DNA of 64,000 nucleotides, from NCBI GenBank assembly GCA_964579505.1, contig CAZOGC010000009.1:1-64000 (forward strand), given 5' to 3'. Made by a program: the position numbers and the translations under genes. Shown here piece after piece: positions 16,349-24,577 of this stretch. Position 1 is the stretch's first letter, and every line of letters starts with the position of its first letter. Below the pieces are notes generated by a model, which saw nothing but the letters and a program-made list of their open reading frames with translations, was not told the origin of the DNA and made no database searches. The DNA is from JAJYSO01 sp964579505 (GTDB lineage Bacteria; Bacteroidota; Bacteroidia; Flavobacteriales; Flavobacteriaceae).

Positions 16349-16975
16349 TCATTTCTCTTTCTTCAAATTTCCATAAAAGGGAATATAACTACCCGTAGCA
16401 CTTACCTCTTTAGGGTGAATTAAAATACCGGTACATAGTTGTAGCGAATCTATTTCAAAAGCAATTCCGTCAGGAGTATCATAAAGCGTTCTAGTATGAT
16501 TATTTTTCGTAAAAACTCCTCGTTTTTTCACCGCAAAGTGTTTGCGTATTTGTGCCAAAGAACTGCCCACTCCCAGCTTGTTTTTACTGCGGTATTTTGG
16601 TAAAGTAGTGCGTACAAATTTTACGCGGTCTACCGGATCCACGCCCATTTTACGAGTGGTAAAAATACTCAGCAGATACGTCTTCCCGTTTAATGTAGAA
16701 TCTTGTATATACCATGTAGACAAAGCCTTCCCCATAGCGGCATCACCCCTATCCGGTTTTCCTAACCGCTTATATATTGGAAGTGCATCTTGGTCGAGTT
16801 TAATTCGACCCAATTGTTTACCCGGAATAATCAATTTGTCCGGCAAAATTGAATCGCTCCCCTTTTCTACTATATTTTTATTTGCTTTTTGCTCCGTTTC
16901 TTTAGTAGTTTTTTGCTGTCGACAAGAAAAAAGACACAACACTACTAAAAAATATAATCCCTTAAATTTTACCAT
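16349..16975 (-). CDS. Lipoprotein of unknown function
   Basis: A 208-residue protein with a lipoprotein signal (LCLFSC, lipid-accepting Cys18) and a Lys/Glu/Gln-rich linker to about residue 45. The body contains GKQLGRIKLDQDALPIYKRL and a repeat-like GVGSSLAQIRKHF, which may form two related beta-alpha units. I do not recognise the family. It is a single gene between the OmpA gene (convergent) and the NlpE-like gene (divergent). Confidence 0.7.
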   Translation of the reverse strand: MVKFKGLYFLVVLCLFSCRQQKTTKETEQKANKNIVEKGSDSILPDKLIIPGKQLGRIKLDQDALPIYKRLGKPDRGDAAMGKALSTWYIQDSTLNGKTYLLSIFTTRKMGVDPVDRVKFVRTTLPKYRSKNKLGVGSSLAQIRKHFAVKKRGVFTKNNHTRTLYDTPDGIAFEIDSLQLCTGILIHPKEVSATGSYIPFYGNLKKEK

Positions 16976-17053
16976 AATCCAATTTATTTTTAATTATTCA
17001 ACAATACAGCAACAAAAATTCGGATATTTGGGTTCTTATTCTCCCTCTAAATT

Positions 17054-17479
17054 ATGAAAATAAAATTATTTTTTGCCCTTTTCGGAATTATATTCTGTTT
17101 TACTGCATGCAAATCAGACAAACAAAACACTACTTCTAAAACCGTTAAAATAAATGATGCTCCTCAATGGGTAGGAACCTATAAAGGCGTGGTACCCTGC
17201 GATGGTTGCGACGGAATAGAACGCGTTTTAACCTTGCATGCCAACAGTACCTACGATTTGCACATACACTATCTGGGTACCCGCACCAAACGCTGGGAAA
17301 AAGGCATCTTGCAATGGCAAAAAACCGGCGATATTTTTTCGCTTATACGCAGCGGGCAAAAAGCAACGGCTTCTTATTTATTGTATAAAGGCAATTTAAT
17401 GCAATTAAAAAAAGACGGGAAGCTCCTCTCCGGAACTATCCGCCCTAAATATACTTTAAAAAGAGTACACAAAGATTAA
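17054..17479 (+). CDS. NlpE-like lipoprotein (copper resistance/envelope stress N-terminal domain)
   Basis: A 141-residue lipoprotein (CFTACKS, Cys19) with one compact beta-barrel-like domain. The key motif is GVVPCDGCDGIERVLTL (about residues 46-62), matching the PC-x2-C-x-GI motif of NlpE N-terminal domains. In Escherichia coli NlpE signals envelope and surface stress through Cpx; no Cpx-type partner is seen here, so only fold-level similarity is claimed. Its stop codon abuts the stop codon of the convergent gene with no bases between. Confidence 0.82.
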   Translation: MKIKLFFALFGIIFCFTACKSDKQNTTSKTVKINDAPQWVGTYKGVVPCDGCDGIERVLTLHANSTYDLHIHYLGTRTKRWEKGILQWQKTGDIFSLIRSGQKATASYLLYKGNLMQLKKDGKLLSGTIRPKYTLKRVHKD

Positions 17480-17929
17480 CTACAAACTTCGTAGGGTCTT
17501 AGTTACCGTAATTTTTCCCTTTTCGGCATACACTTTCACCTTCCCATGCTGATTAACCACCACATTAAGGTTATCGGTGTGTGCATCGTAATAAATGGTG
17601 GTTAAAAATGCTGGACAGTCGTGTGCCTTACAACCTGTAAATTTATAGATACCTTTTTCTGCTACCACCGGGGTTTGTGTATTAAAATACTTCAAAATAG
17701 TGTCGTATTCTGTACCTGCCAGTTTTTGAATACGGCGAGCCAGTGTGTCATTTTCAAACAAGTGAATATTTCGGGGGTATTTTCCTACATTTTGGGTAAT
17801 AATGGCCAACGTATGCGCAGCCGGCTTTATGGTAGCTTCTTCCGATTTTTTGCTATTCATTTTACACGAAGTAAGCACCAATACCCCGAGTATTATACTT
17901 ACAATAAAGCTAAAATTCCTCTTTTTCAT
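17480..17929 (-). CDS. Lipoprotein with an Ivy-like CxxHDC loop (possible lysozyme inhibitor)
   Basis: A 149-residue lipoprotein; the ATG at 17929 gives a proper signal (VLVLTSCKM, Cys22), while the open frame extends 15 codons more. The body contains YKFTGCKAHDCPAF (Cys100 to Cys105). In Ivy-family inhibitors of vertebrate-type lysozyme a CKPHDC loop between two cysteines blocks the enzyme active site. The match in spacing and chemistry plus the lipoprotein location make an Ivy-like role plausible, but the rest of the protein was not matched. It converges with the NlpE-like gene. Confidence 0.6.
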   Translation of the reverse strand: MKKRNFSFIVSIILGVLVLTSCKMNSKKSEEATIKPAAHTLAIITQNVGKYPRNIHLFENDTLARRIQKLAGTEYDTILKYFNTQTPVVAEKGIYKFTGCKAHDCPAFLTTIYYDAHTDNLNVVVNQHGKVKVYAEKGKITVTKTLRSL

Positions 17930-17982
17930 AACAACATTTATAGTGAGTAATAAATTGTTTTCTCTAAAATACAAAAGATTAT

Positions 17983-19272
17983 TTATACCAACGTTGAAGC
18001 TACTATTTTGGCAGCAGCAATCGTTTTATCTAAATCTTGGTAGGATAAGGCATTGGTAATAAACCATGTTTCAAAAACACTTGGAGCAATGTAGATACCC
18101 TCCTGCAACATTCCTTGAAAGAAGCGTTTAAAAACTTCTTGATTGCACAAATTTGCCGTTTTAAAATCGACCATAGGAACGGCTGAAAAATTAACTGAGA
18201 GCATCGATCCACATTGATTTACGCTATGAGCTACACCGGCTTCCCCCAAAACTTTATGTAATCCTTGGCCAAGATATGTTGTCTTATCTGCTAATTCTTG
18301 ATACACTTCCGGGTGATTGTTTAACGCCTGTAAATGTGCATAACCTGCTGCCATTGCTAAAGGGTTTCCACTCAATGTTCCGGCTTGATATACCGGTCCT
18401 ACCGGAGCCAAATAATCCATAATTTCTTGACGCGCTGCAAAAGCACCTACGGGTAATCCGCCGCCTATCACTTTTCCAAAAGTTAGAATATCTGCTTGAA
18501 CTTGAAAATACTCTTGTGCGCCACCTCTAACCAGTCTAAAACCGGTCATTACCTCATCAAAAATCAACAAAATATTATGTTCGTCACAGAGTGCACGCAA
18601 GGCTTGCAGAAAACCTTCTTTAGGCGGAATACATCCCATATTTCCAGCTACCGGTTCTAAAATAATACAGGCAATTTCTCCTTTATTGGCCGCTACCAAC
18701 TGTTCTACACTTTTTATATCGTTATAATCAGCCAGCAAGGTGTCTTTAGCTGTTCCTTGTGTTACTCCGGGACTGTTAGGCTTACCAAAAGTACTTAACC
18801 CGCTACCTGCCTGAATAAGAAAAGAATCGGAATGCCCGTGATAACAACCGGCAAATTTTATAATTTTTTCTTTTTGGGTATAACCCCGAGCTAAACGCAC
18901 TGCGCTCATACAAGCTTCTGTACCACTGTTTACAAATCGTATTTTATCGATATTTGGCACCATAGAAACCGCCAGTTTGGCAATTTCAGTTTCAATTTCT
19001 GTCGGCGCCCCAAAAGAAGTTCCTTTTTCCGCTTTTTCTTTTACCGCTTCTACTACCGGTGGGTACGCGTGCCCTAACAGCATAGGCCCCCATGAGTTGA
19101 TGTAGTCTATAAATTGATTACCGTCTTCATCATAAAGATAAGCTCCTTTAGCTTCTTTAATAAACAATGGGTCTCTCCCCACTGCGCTAAAAGCGCGAAC
19201 CGGAGAATTTACACCTCCCGGCAAATATTTTTTGGCTTCTTTAAAAAGCTCGCTGCTGCGTTTATAAAGCAT
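17983..19272 (-). CDS. hemL: Glutamate-1-semialdehyde 2,1-aminomutase
   Basis: Pyridoxal-phosphate enzyme converting glutamate-1-semialdehyde to 5-aminolevulinate, the tetrapyrrole precursor. At 429 residues it is the family's usual length. It opens with the family word LPGGVNSPVRAF, has the cofactor region FVNSGTEACMSAVRLAR, LIFDEVMTGFR with the conserved Asp, and the Schiff-base lysine at 267 in LTFGKVIGGGLPVG. The start ATG at 19272 agrees with family N-termini. It appears monocistronic. Confidence 0.96.
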   Translation of the reverse strand: MLYKRSSELFKEAKKYLPGGVNSPVRAFSAVGRDPLFIKEAKGAYLYDEDGNQFIDYINSWGPMLLGHAYPPVVEAVKEKAEKGTSFGAPTEIETEIAKLAVSMVPNIDKIRFVNSGTEACMSAVRLARGYTQKEKIIKFAGCYHGHSDSFLIQAGSGLSTFGKPNSPGVTQGTAKDTLLADYNDIKSVEQLVAANKGEIACIILEPVAGNMGCIPPKEGFLQALRALCDEHNILLIFDEVMTGFRLVRGGAQEYFQVQADILTFGKVIGGGLPVGAFAARQEIMDYLAPVGPVYQAGTLSGNPLAMAAGYAHLQALNNHPEVYQELADKTTYLGQGLHKVLGEAGVAHSVNQCGSMLSVNFSAVPMVDFKTANLCNQEVFKRFFQGMLQEGIYIAPSVFETWFITNALSYQDLDKTIAAAKIVASTLV

Positions 19273-19292
19273 GTTTTGTCTGTTTAACTATT

Positions 19293-19300
19293 CAAAAATA
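19293..19300 (-). promoter_or_regulatory. Candidate -7 box of hemL
   Basis: The minus strand reads TATTTTTG (fits TAnnTTTG) 20 bases before the hemL ATG. It lies right after the hairpin that probably ends the upstream gene. No clear -33 element. Confidence 0.3.
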
Positions 19301-19304
19301 AGAA

Positions 19305-19333
19305 AGGACAAATTAATTAAATTAACTTGTCCT
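19305..19333 (-). terminator. Probable terminator of the DUF4369/thioredoxin gene
   Basis: AGGACAA and TTGTCCT arms (19305-19311, 19327-19333) form a 7-bp stem. On the minus strand it is followed by TTCTTATTTTTG, a T-rich stretch. It lies 24 bases downstream of the gene ending at 19357. Confidence 0.5.
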
Positions 19334-19356
19334 CTCAAAATAAGTTTTTATCGGCA

Positions 19357-20469
19357 TTATTTGTCACCCAACAATTCGGCCATTTTAATTTCGAGCGCTT
19401 GTCCACGTAAATTTTTAGCCACTATTTTTCCGTCTTTATCTAAGAGAAAATTAGCCGGAATAGCACGCACATTATACATCTTCGCAATCGGGTCTTGCCA
19501 GAATTTTAAGTTAGAAACTTGGTGCCACTGCAAGCCATCTTCTTTAATGGCAGCCTTCCATTTAGCTTTGTCTTTATCTAAAGACACCCCGATAATAGCA
19601 AGCCCTTTGTCATGATATTTTTTATACACTTTTACCACATTAGGGTTTTCTGCACGACAAGGTTTGCACCAAGATGCCCAAAAATCAACCAGCGTGTATT
19701 TTTCTCCCATTGCATCCGCTAACGATAATTCTTTCCCTTCAGGAGTTTTAGCTGAAAATTGAGGAGCTTTGCTGCCTATAGCTACCGCTGAGGCTTGCTC
19801 AAGTTGATTGTTTATGTTTCTACCAATATAGGTTTCTTTTAGTTGAGAAGAAAGGCCTTTAAACATTTCTTTCATTTCAGGAAGCGGTACCGCTTGCGTA
19901 CGCAACATATCTGAAAAGATAAACAATGTAGGCAAGAGATCAGGGTGTTCTTGAATGGCTTTCTTACGAAAAACCGTGTTCTCATTCATTATCCGCTCTT
20001 GCGTATTTCTTATTGTTGTTTTTACTTTCGGGTCGTTTAATTGTTCTTTTGTGTATTTGTAATGCAAATCCATCAACTCGTGGTTGCTTTTATACAAACG
20101 GTTGGTATAGGCCAAAAACAATTTATTGGCCGGCCCTCCTGTAACTCTAGATTTACGAAGACTATCTTTATAAATAGTAGCTTTAAGAGGCTTGTTCTCA
20201 TTAATAAAAAGCATATTTCCTCTTACCCCGTCTATCTTCAAAATATTTAATGTTTGAAAATCTACGTTGGGTAAGTCAACCACTATTTTTCCGTTTTCTA
20301 CTTTAACCGTATCTACCGGCACGGTACGGTTTCCTCGTTCAAGAGTTGAAATGTATACCGGCGTACCATCTTTTACATTATTAACAGAAGCTTTTAAGGA
20401 AGAATCTCCTTTAGACTGGCAAGATACCATAACCAGCCCCATCATCAGTATTAAAAAATTACGCATCAT
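19357..20469 (-). CDS. DUF4369 / TlpA-like thiol-disulfide lipoprotein (WCKPC)
   Basis: A 370-residue lipoprotein (MVSCQS lipobox) with an N-terminal DUF4369-like beta domain (about 25-125) and a C-terminal thioredoxin fold (about 230-370). The redox motif FWASWCKPCRAENPNV and the cis-proline region VRAIPANFLLDKDGKI are intact. It should act as a periplasm-facing disulfide reductase or isomerase, partners unknown. The start may be either of two adjacent ATG codons (20469 or 20466). The next gene on the strand is a paralogue of matching layout with CPYC, so the pair arose by duplication. Confidence 0.9.
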   Translation of the reverse strand: MMRNFLILMMGLVMVSCQSKGDSSLKASVNNVKDGTPVYISTLERGNRTVPVDTVKVENGKIVVDLPNVDFQTLNILKIDGVRGNMLFINENKPLKATIYKDSLRKSRVTGGPANKLFLAYTNRLYKSNHELMDLHYKYTKEQLNDPKVKTTIRNTQERIMNENTVFRKKAIQEHPDLLPTLFIFSDMLRTQAVPLPEMKEMFKGLSSQLKETYIGRNINNQLEQASAVAIGSKAPQFSAKTPEGKELSLADAMGEKYTLVDFWASWCKPCRAENPNVVKVYKKYHDKGLAIIGVSLDKDKAKWKAAIKEDGLQWHQVSNLKFWQDPIAKMYNVRAIPANFLLDKDGKIVAKNLRGQALEIKMAELLGDK

Positions 20470-20488
20470 CAGTTATTTTTCAGAATTG

Positions 20489-20518
20489 CAAAGATAATTA
20501 ATTGTGAGTGGGTTACAA
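20489..20518 (-). promoter_or_regulatory. Promoter of the DUF4369/thioredoxin gene (TTG-N19-TATCTTTG)
   Basis: On the minus strand TTG (20518-20516) is followed after 19 bases by TATCTTTG (20496-20489), 19 bases before the ATG. Both elements and the spacing agree with Bacteroidota promoters, making this the best promoter seen in the window. It means the two paralogous thioredoxin genes are at least partly independent. Confidence 0.5.
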
Positions 20519-20555
20519 TCTGCTTCGGCTAAAGTATTGTTAATTCTAATGCTCT

Positions 20556-21680
20556 TTAATTTCCTAAAAGCGCTTCTAATTTCTGCGCTAATTTAGCACC
20601 TGTCAAATTTTTAGCGACAATTTCTCCTTGTTCATTCAACAAAAAGTTAGACGGAATTGAGCTCACTTCATACAATTTTACAATAGGGTCATCCCACTTT
20701 TTTAAATGCGATACTTGCGGCCAATCCATACCAAATTGGTTTATTCCGTTTACCCAGGCCGATTTATCGGTGTCTAACGAAACACTCAAAATATTAAATC
20801 CTTTTTGGTGGTATTTTTTGTAAACTTTTACCACATTGGGCATTTCGTTGCGGCAATACGGACACCAAGAAGCCCAAAACTCTACCAGGGTATATTTTCC
20901 TTTTTTAGCTAGTGCATCTTTTAATGAAAATTCTTTTCCTGATGGGGTTTTTCCGCTAAATTCAGGGGCAATATCTCCTACTAATAACCCTCTGTATTGA
21001 TGCAACTTTTTACCAAGTTGTTTTCCGAAATAGGTACTTTTTAAACGTGAAGAGAGTTGGTCATACAATTTCTTCATAGTAACATATGGCATATCACCCG
21101 AATTGAGAATATCGGTAAAGACAAATGCTGTTGGTAAATCATCGGCATGATATTTTACGGCTCTTCCTAAAAAAACGGCGTTTTCTATACGCACTTGGCG
21201 CTTAATAGCTGTTAACCGGTTAGCGGCTTCATCTTTATCAAATTTACCCAACGCGTAGTCGTCCATAAAATGCTTAATGCGTATGTGGTTTTGTTGCTGT
21301 AGATCTACATAATCCCCTAACAATTTATTGGCCGACCCTCCCTTAATAGTTGATCGAAGAAGGCTATCTCTATAGATTACACCCCGTAAAGGCACATTTT
21401 GGTTTACAAAAAAGAGTTGACCGGGCACGCCTTTTATAGAAAGTACATTCATGGTTTGATAGGCAACCTTGGGTAGCCTTACTTTAACTTTTCCGTTTTG
21501 TACATAAACTGTATCTACAGGAATCGTTTTGCGCCCTGTCTCTAATTTATCAATATAAACCGGGGTTCCATCTGACACATGGCTAACTGTTGCGATTAAT
21601 GTATTACCAACCGACTGACAGTTAGCTGATTGAAGGGGTATTAATAAAAAACCTAAAACCAGAAAAACAACTTTGTACAT
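20556..21680 (-). CDS. DUF4369 / TlpA-like thiol-disulfide oxidoreductase (WCPYC)
   Basis: A 374-residue exported protein, paralogue of the gene at 19357-20469. A signal peptide (about 1-20) ends near SANCQS, where the Cys could also serve for lipidation. The DUF4369-like domain (about 25-130, with VSHVSDGTPVYIDKLE) is followed by a thioredoxin fold with FWASWCPYCRNEMPNV and SSIPSNFLLNEQGEI. CPYC differs from the CKPC of its paralogue, which could shift redox potential or partner choice. Role in envelope thiol chemistry is inferred from family. Confidence 0.9.
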   Translation of the reverse strand: MYKVVFLVLGFLLIPLQSANCQSVGNTLIATVSHVSDGTPVYIDKLETGRKTIPVDTVYVQNGKVKVRLPKVAYQTMNVLSIKGVPGQLFFVNQNVPLRGVIYRDSLLRSTIKGGSANKLLGDYVDLQQQNHIRIKHFMDDYALGKFDKDEAANRLTAIKRQVRIENAVFLGRAVKYHADDLPTAFVFTDILNSGDMPYVTMKKLYDQLSSRLKSTYFGKQLGKKLHQYRGLLVGDIAPEFSGKTPSGKEFSLKDALAKKGKYTLVEFWASWCPYCRNEMPNVVKVYKKYHQKGFNILSVSLDTDKSAWVNGINQFGMDWPQVSHLKKWDDPIVKLYEVSSIPSNFLLNEQGEIVAKNLTGAKLAQKLEALLGN

Positions 21681-21823
21681 AGCTTGTATTTTAAAGAAAG
21701 GTAAAGATAAGAAGTATCGTTTAAAAAACGGATTGTCTTTTCCTAAAGTCTCACAATAGACTACAAACTACCTATTATGCATGTAAAGAATGTTAAACCA
21801 ACAACGAGTAGCAAATGTAGTAC

Positions 21824-22195
21824 CTACCTATTTGTTTCTACTTGTTTTACAAAATCGTATAACAATTGTGCAACTATTTCTTTTATGGTATGAAAATCTG
21901 TTTTTTCTTTTCCGGTATAGATAAACATCAATGCGTGGGGAGGAATATTTTCAGAAAGAATATCTTTTTGAAGCCGGTAACTTTCTCGCAATAAACGTTT
22001 TAATCGATTTCGGTCTACAGCTCTCTTAAAATGACGTTTGGGCACCGAAACCCCTACTTTGTGAATGGATGCTGTTGGCAACGGATAAAAAACCAGCTTT
22101 ACCGGAAACTTTTTGAGGCTTTTTCCTTCAGCAAATAACCGTTCAATATCTTTGCGATGCTTAAGTTTTTCGGTTTTTCCAAAACGTTTATTCAT
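21824..22195 (-). CDS. rnpA: Ribonuclease P protein component
   Basis: Basic protein subunit of RNase P, which matures tRNA 5' ends. The 123-residue frame from the ATG at 22195 (MNKRFGKTEKLKHRKDIERL) fits the family; six extra upstream codons are excluded. The signature RNRLKRLLRESYR is present, preceded by KVGVSVPKRHFKRAVDRN. rpmH is not next to it here, in contrast to the common rpmH-rnpA pairing. Confidence 0.96.
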   Translation of the reverse strand: MNKRFGKTEKLKHRKDIERLFAEGKSLKKFPVKLVFYPLPTASIHKVGVSVPKRHFKRAVDRNRLKRLLRESYRLQKDILSENIPPHALMFIYTGKEKTDFHTIKEIVAQLLYDFVKQVETNR

Positions 22196-22220
22196 AGGGT
22201 AAAGATAAGGCAAACCCTGT

Positions 22221-22252
22221 TATATTAAATGGTATTTTCTACATTTAATATA
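22221..22252. repeat. Perfect 11-bp inverted repeat upstream of rnpA
   Basis: TATATTAAATG (22221-22231) and CATTTAATATA (22242-22252) flank a 10-base loop, between the rnpA start and the end of the upstream gene. No T-run follows, so it may be a processing or regulatory hairpin. Confidence 0.5.
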
Positions 22253-22270
22253 CCGCTTATAAAATGCTGC

Positions 22271-23557
22271 TTATTTTCTACTCCTAATTTTTTCGCGAAT
22301 GGTTTTTATGGCTTCTTGAAGAGATTCGTCGGGCGCAATAATATTATTGTTTCCCCAAAAGTCAGGATCTTTAAACCCTGACACGTTATCTCCCATAATA
22401 ATAGAAGGTCTTATTTTTGTCAGATCCTTCTTAGTAAAAGGAGGGGGTATACTTCTATCGGTAACTACTAATGCACTATTTATATAGTATCGTCCGTTAA
22501 AAAGCCTGTGCTTCCAATTCACTCGTATTTTTAAATAAAAATGGCTATAACTAAAATACCATTGCCCGTCTTTAAACACGTAAGACACTTCATAATTCGT
22601 CTCTAAAGGAGTAACAATAGCGTGTTTAGGCTTTTGTACCACCAACAGCTTTCTGGCCATTTGCCGGTTATCTACATTTAAACTGTAATTGGCCTTCACC
22701 AAACTTCCTGTTTCTGCATCAATGTATAAAGTGCCGTGATACCAAGGTATGTCTCGTTCTTTTTGCGCAAAGTGTACTACAAAAATGTATCGACCATCAA
22801 TAGTGGTTGGGTCTTTATAACTAAAGGCAAATGCATCTAACGATTTATATTTATAAAACAAGTACTGCGGATAACGTGCTAAATCTAAATACAATCCGGT
22901 GTAGGGACCTCCACGTAGTTTTACAGCAATGGTATCTAATCGTTTATAATCTGTGTGTTTTCTGCTTTTATACAGCTCTATCTCTCCATCTTGCCCACCA
23001 ATCCATTTATCTTGATCGATTTGCAAAACGGCTGCCGCCAGCATCACATTGCGCCGACCTCTCCGTATTTTTTCACGATAAAAACCGGTTAGATAAGCTT
23101 CTCTTTTTTGAGGCTTGTTTAAGGCCTTTCGCACTAGCTTTTTAGGGTCTCCCTCCCCGTAAAGCGTAACCATTTCTAGTTCTTTAGCCGCAGGAGCCAG
23201 CAATACTTTTGTAAACTTATTAGCCATGTCTGTCAACAAAACGCTACTCTGCTGGTATCCGAGCTTAGAAAAGTGAACAGCCGCTCCTTTTAGTTGATTT
23301 TTGGGTATTTTTAAGACAAATACACCCTCTTTATTTGTCACTCCGGTAATAGCGGTACCACTGACCGTTAAATGCACCCCTGCAATCGGTTCTTCGGTTT
23401 GTAAATTATACACCTTTCCTTTATAAATACTGTATGCCTGTGCGTTCTGTGCACACAAAGAGGATATCCCACCTCCTAAAAGAAGAGCAAAAAAGCAAAG
23501 TCTTGTGAAAAATCTTCGCCAAGCGCTATGACCGTATTCAGAGCTAACAGCATTCAT
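22271..23557 (-). CDS. Carboxypeptidase-regulatory-like domain protein of unknown function
   Basis: A 428-residue exported protein starting at 23557 (an in-frame ATG ten codons earlier is possible). A signal peptide (FFALLLGGGISSLCAQ) precedes a CarboxypepD_reg-like domain (YKGKVYNLQTEEPIAGVHL, about 40-115 of the chosen frame). The following 300 residues are typical of Bacteroidota proteins with this N-terminal domain: RKALNKPQKREAYLTGFYRE and a later beta-rich region with WYHGTLYIDAETGSLVKANY. No enzyme motif is recognised. The gene lies 75 bases upstream of rnpA on the same strand. Confidence 0.82.
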   Translation of the reverse strand: MNAVSSEYGHSAWRRFFTRLCFFALLLGGGISSLCAQNAQAYSIYKGKVYNLQTEEPIAGVHLTVSGTAITGVTNKEGVFVLKIPKNQLKGAAVHFSKLGYQQSSVLLTDMANKFTKVLLAPAAKELEMVTLYGEGDPKKLVRKALNKPQKREAYLTGFYREKIRRGRRNVMLAAAVLQIDQDKWIGGQDGEIELYKSRKHTDYKRLDTIAVKLRGGPYTGLYLDLARYPQYLFYKYKSLDAFAFSYKDPTTIDGRYIFVVHFAQKERDIPWYHGTLYIDAETGSLVKANYSLNVDNRQMARKLLVVQKPKHAIVTPLETNYEVSYVFKDGQWYFSYSHFYLKIRVNWKHRLFNGRYYINSALVVTDRSIPPPFTKKDLTKIRPSIIMGDNVSGFKDPDFWGNNNIIAPDESLQEAIKTIREKIRSRK

Positions 23558-23622
23558 ACCAAAATGAATTACCTCATAAAGATACAAAATAGTATGAAAC
23601 AGCCGTTTAAAAATGGAAAAAA

Positions 23623-24567
23623 TTATTTTTCGCCTAAAACCATCTCAGTATATGGCAAAATAGTCGTAAGCCCTTTTTCTTTAAAGTAGCGCTTATCGGC
23701 TTCTGTTCCGGTAGCTAACATAAAGTCTCCGCCCCAAGCCCCTAAACTCTTTACAGCTCCGGGATAATCCGAGAAAAGCTGTTCTTTTACCGGGGGCATT
23801 TGCAACACCTCAGCCAACAAATTTTCGTGTTCTACTATTAATTGTTCAAATTCTGTGCGCTTTTTACTCGTTAAAAAGCACTGTGTTAGTTTTGAAACTT
23901 CTTCAATCCATTTTTCTTTAGCCGTCGGATTTATTTTTTTGTAATGTGTAACCCTATGCCGCGTATTTTGTTTTTGATTGCGGTGCACAAAAAACAATTC
24001 GTCTCTAAATGGGGGTAAAAAAGCTACCGGAGAAACTTGTGGCTTTTCTGCTCGTACACGTTGATATAGAATAGGCGTATCATTTCCTGCGCAAGCAATA
24101 TCGTAGGCACTTCCTCCAAAAGTTTGATTAGACAACACAAATGGGTTTGTCTCGGCCCAACTCGCCAAATTGTATAACAAGGTAGAAGAAGAACCCAGCC
24201 CCCAATCTTGTGGAAACTCTAAACGGGTTTCAAAAGCATATCCACCTACGGCAAACAGCGCCGGATTTAAACGCAATAACACTTCAAAAATCTGTTGTAA
24301 CTGCACCCCTACTTCTTTGGTTTTCGACGTACAATTTATCAACTCCAAGCTGCCCTTCTTCACCTCAAAACTTGCTTCAAACCACAAGTTTCCTGTACAA
24401 GTATAACTCTTCCAGCTAATTGTACTGTCTTGTAATGGCTGTACTTGCATATGTTGCCCCATACGCGTTGGTACCGCCAACGCCTGCGCACCATCAATCA
24501 CCAAAAATTCTGCAGTGAGCAATAATTTTCCGTGAGCATAAAAATGTTTTTTAGTAGTAACTGACAC
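23623..24567 (-). CDS. GHMP kinase (mevalonate-pathway-type, Bacteroidota GYDIA-like group)
   Basis: A 314-residue GHMP-superfamily kinase. It opens with AHGKLLLTAEFLVIDGAQAL, has the ATP-binding WGLGSSSTLLYNLASW (about 145-160) and SAYDIACAGNDTPILY, matching the SxYDIA word that names the GYDIA group. The C-terminal part has LGAWGGDFMLATG. It lies 10 bases downstream of HMG-CoA reductase on the same strand, which supports a role in phosphorylating mevalonate or a later intermediate on the way to isopentenyl diphosphate. The exact substrate is not settled by sequence. Confidence 0.88.
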   Translation of the reverse strand: MSVTTKKHFYAHGKLLLTAEFLVIDGAQALAVPTRMGQHMQVQPLQDSTISWKSYTCTGNLWFEASFEVKKGSLELINCTSKTKEVGVQLQQIFEVLLRLNPALFAVGGYAFETRLEFPQDWGLGSSSTLLYNLASWAETNPFVLSNQTFGGSAYDIACAGNDTPILYQRVRAEKPQVSPVAFLPPFRDELFFVHRNQKQNTRHRVTHYKKINPTAKEKWIEEVSKLTQCFLTSKKRTEFEQLIVEHENLLAEVLQMPPVKEQLFSDYPGAVKSLGAWGGDFMLATGTEADKRYFKEKGLTTILPYTEMVLGEK

Positions 24568-24577
24568 AATCCTTTGT

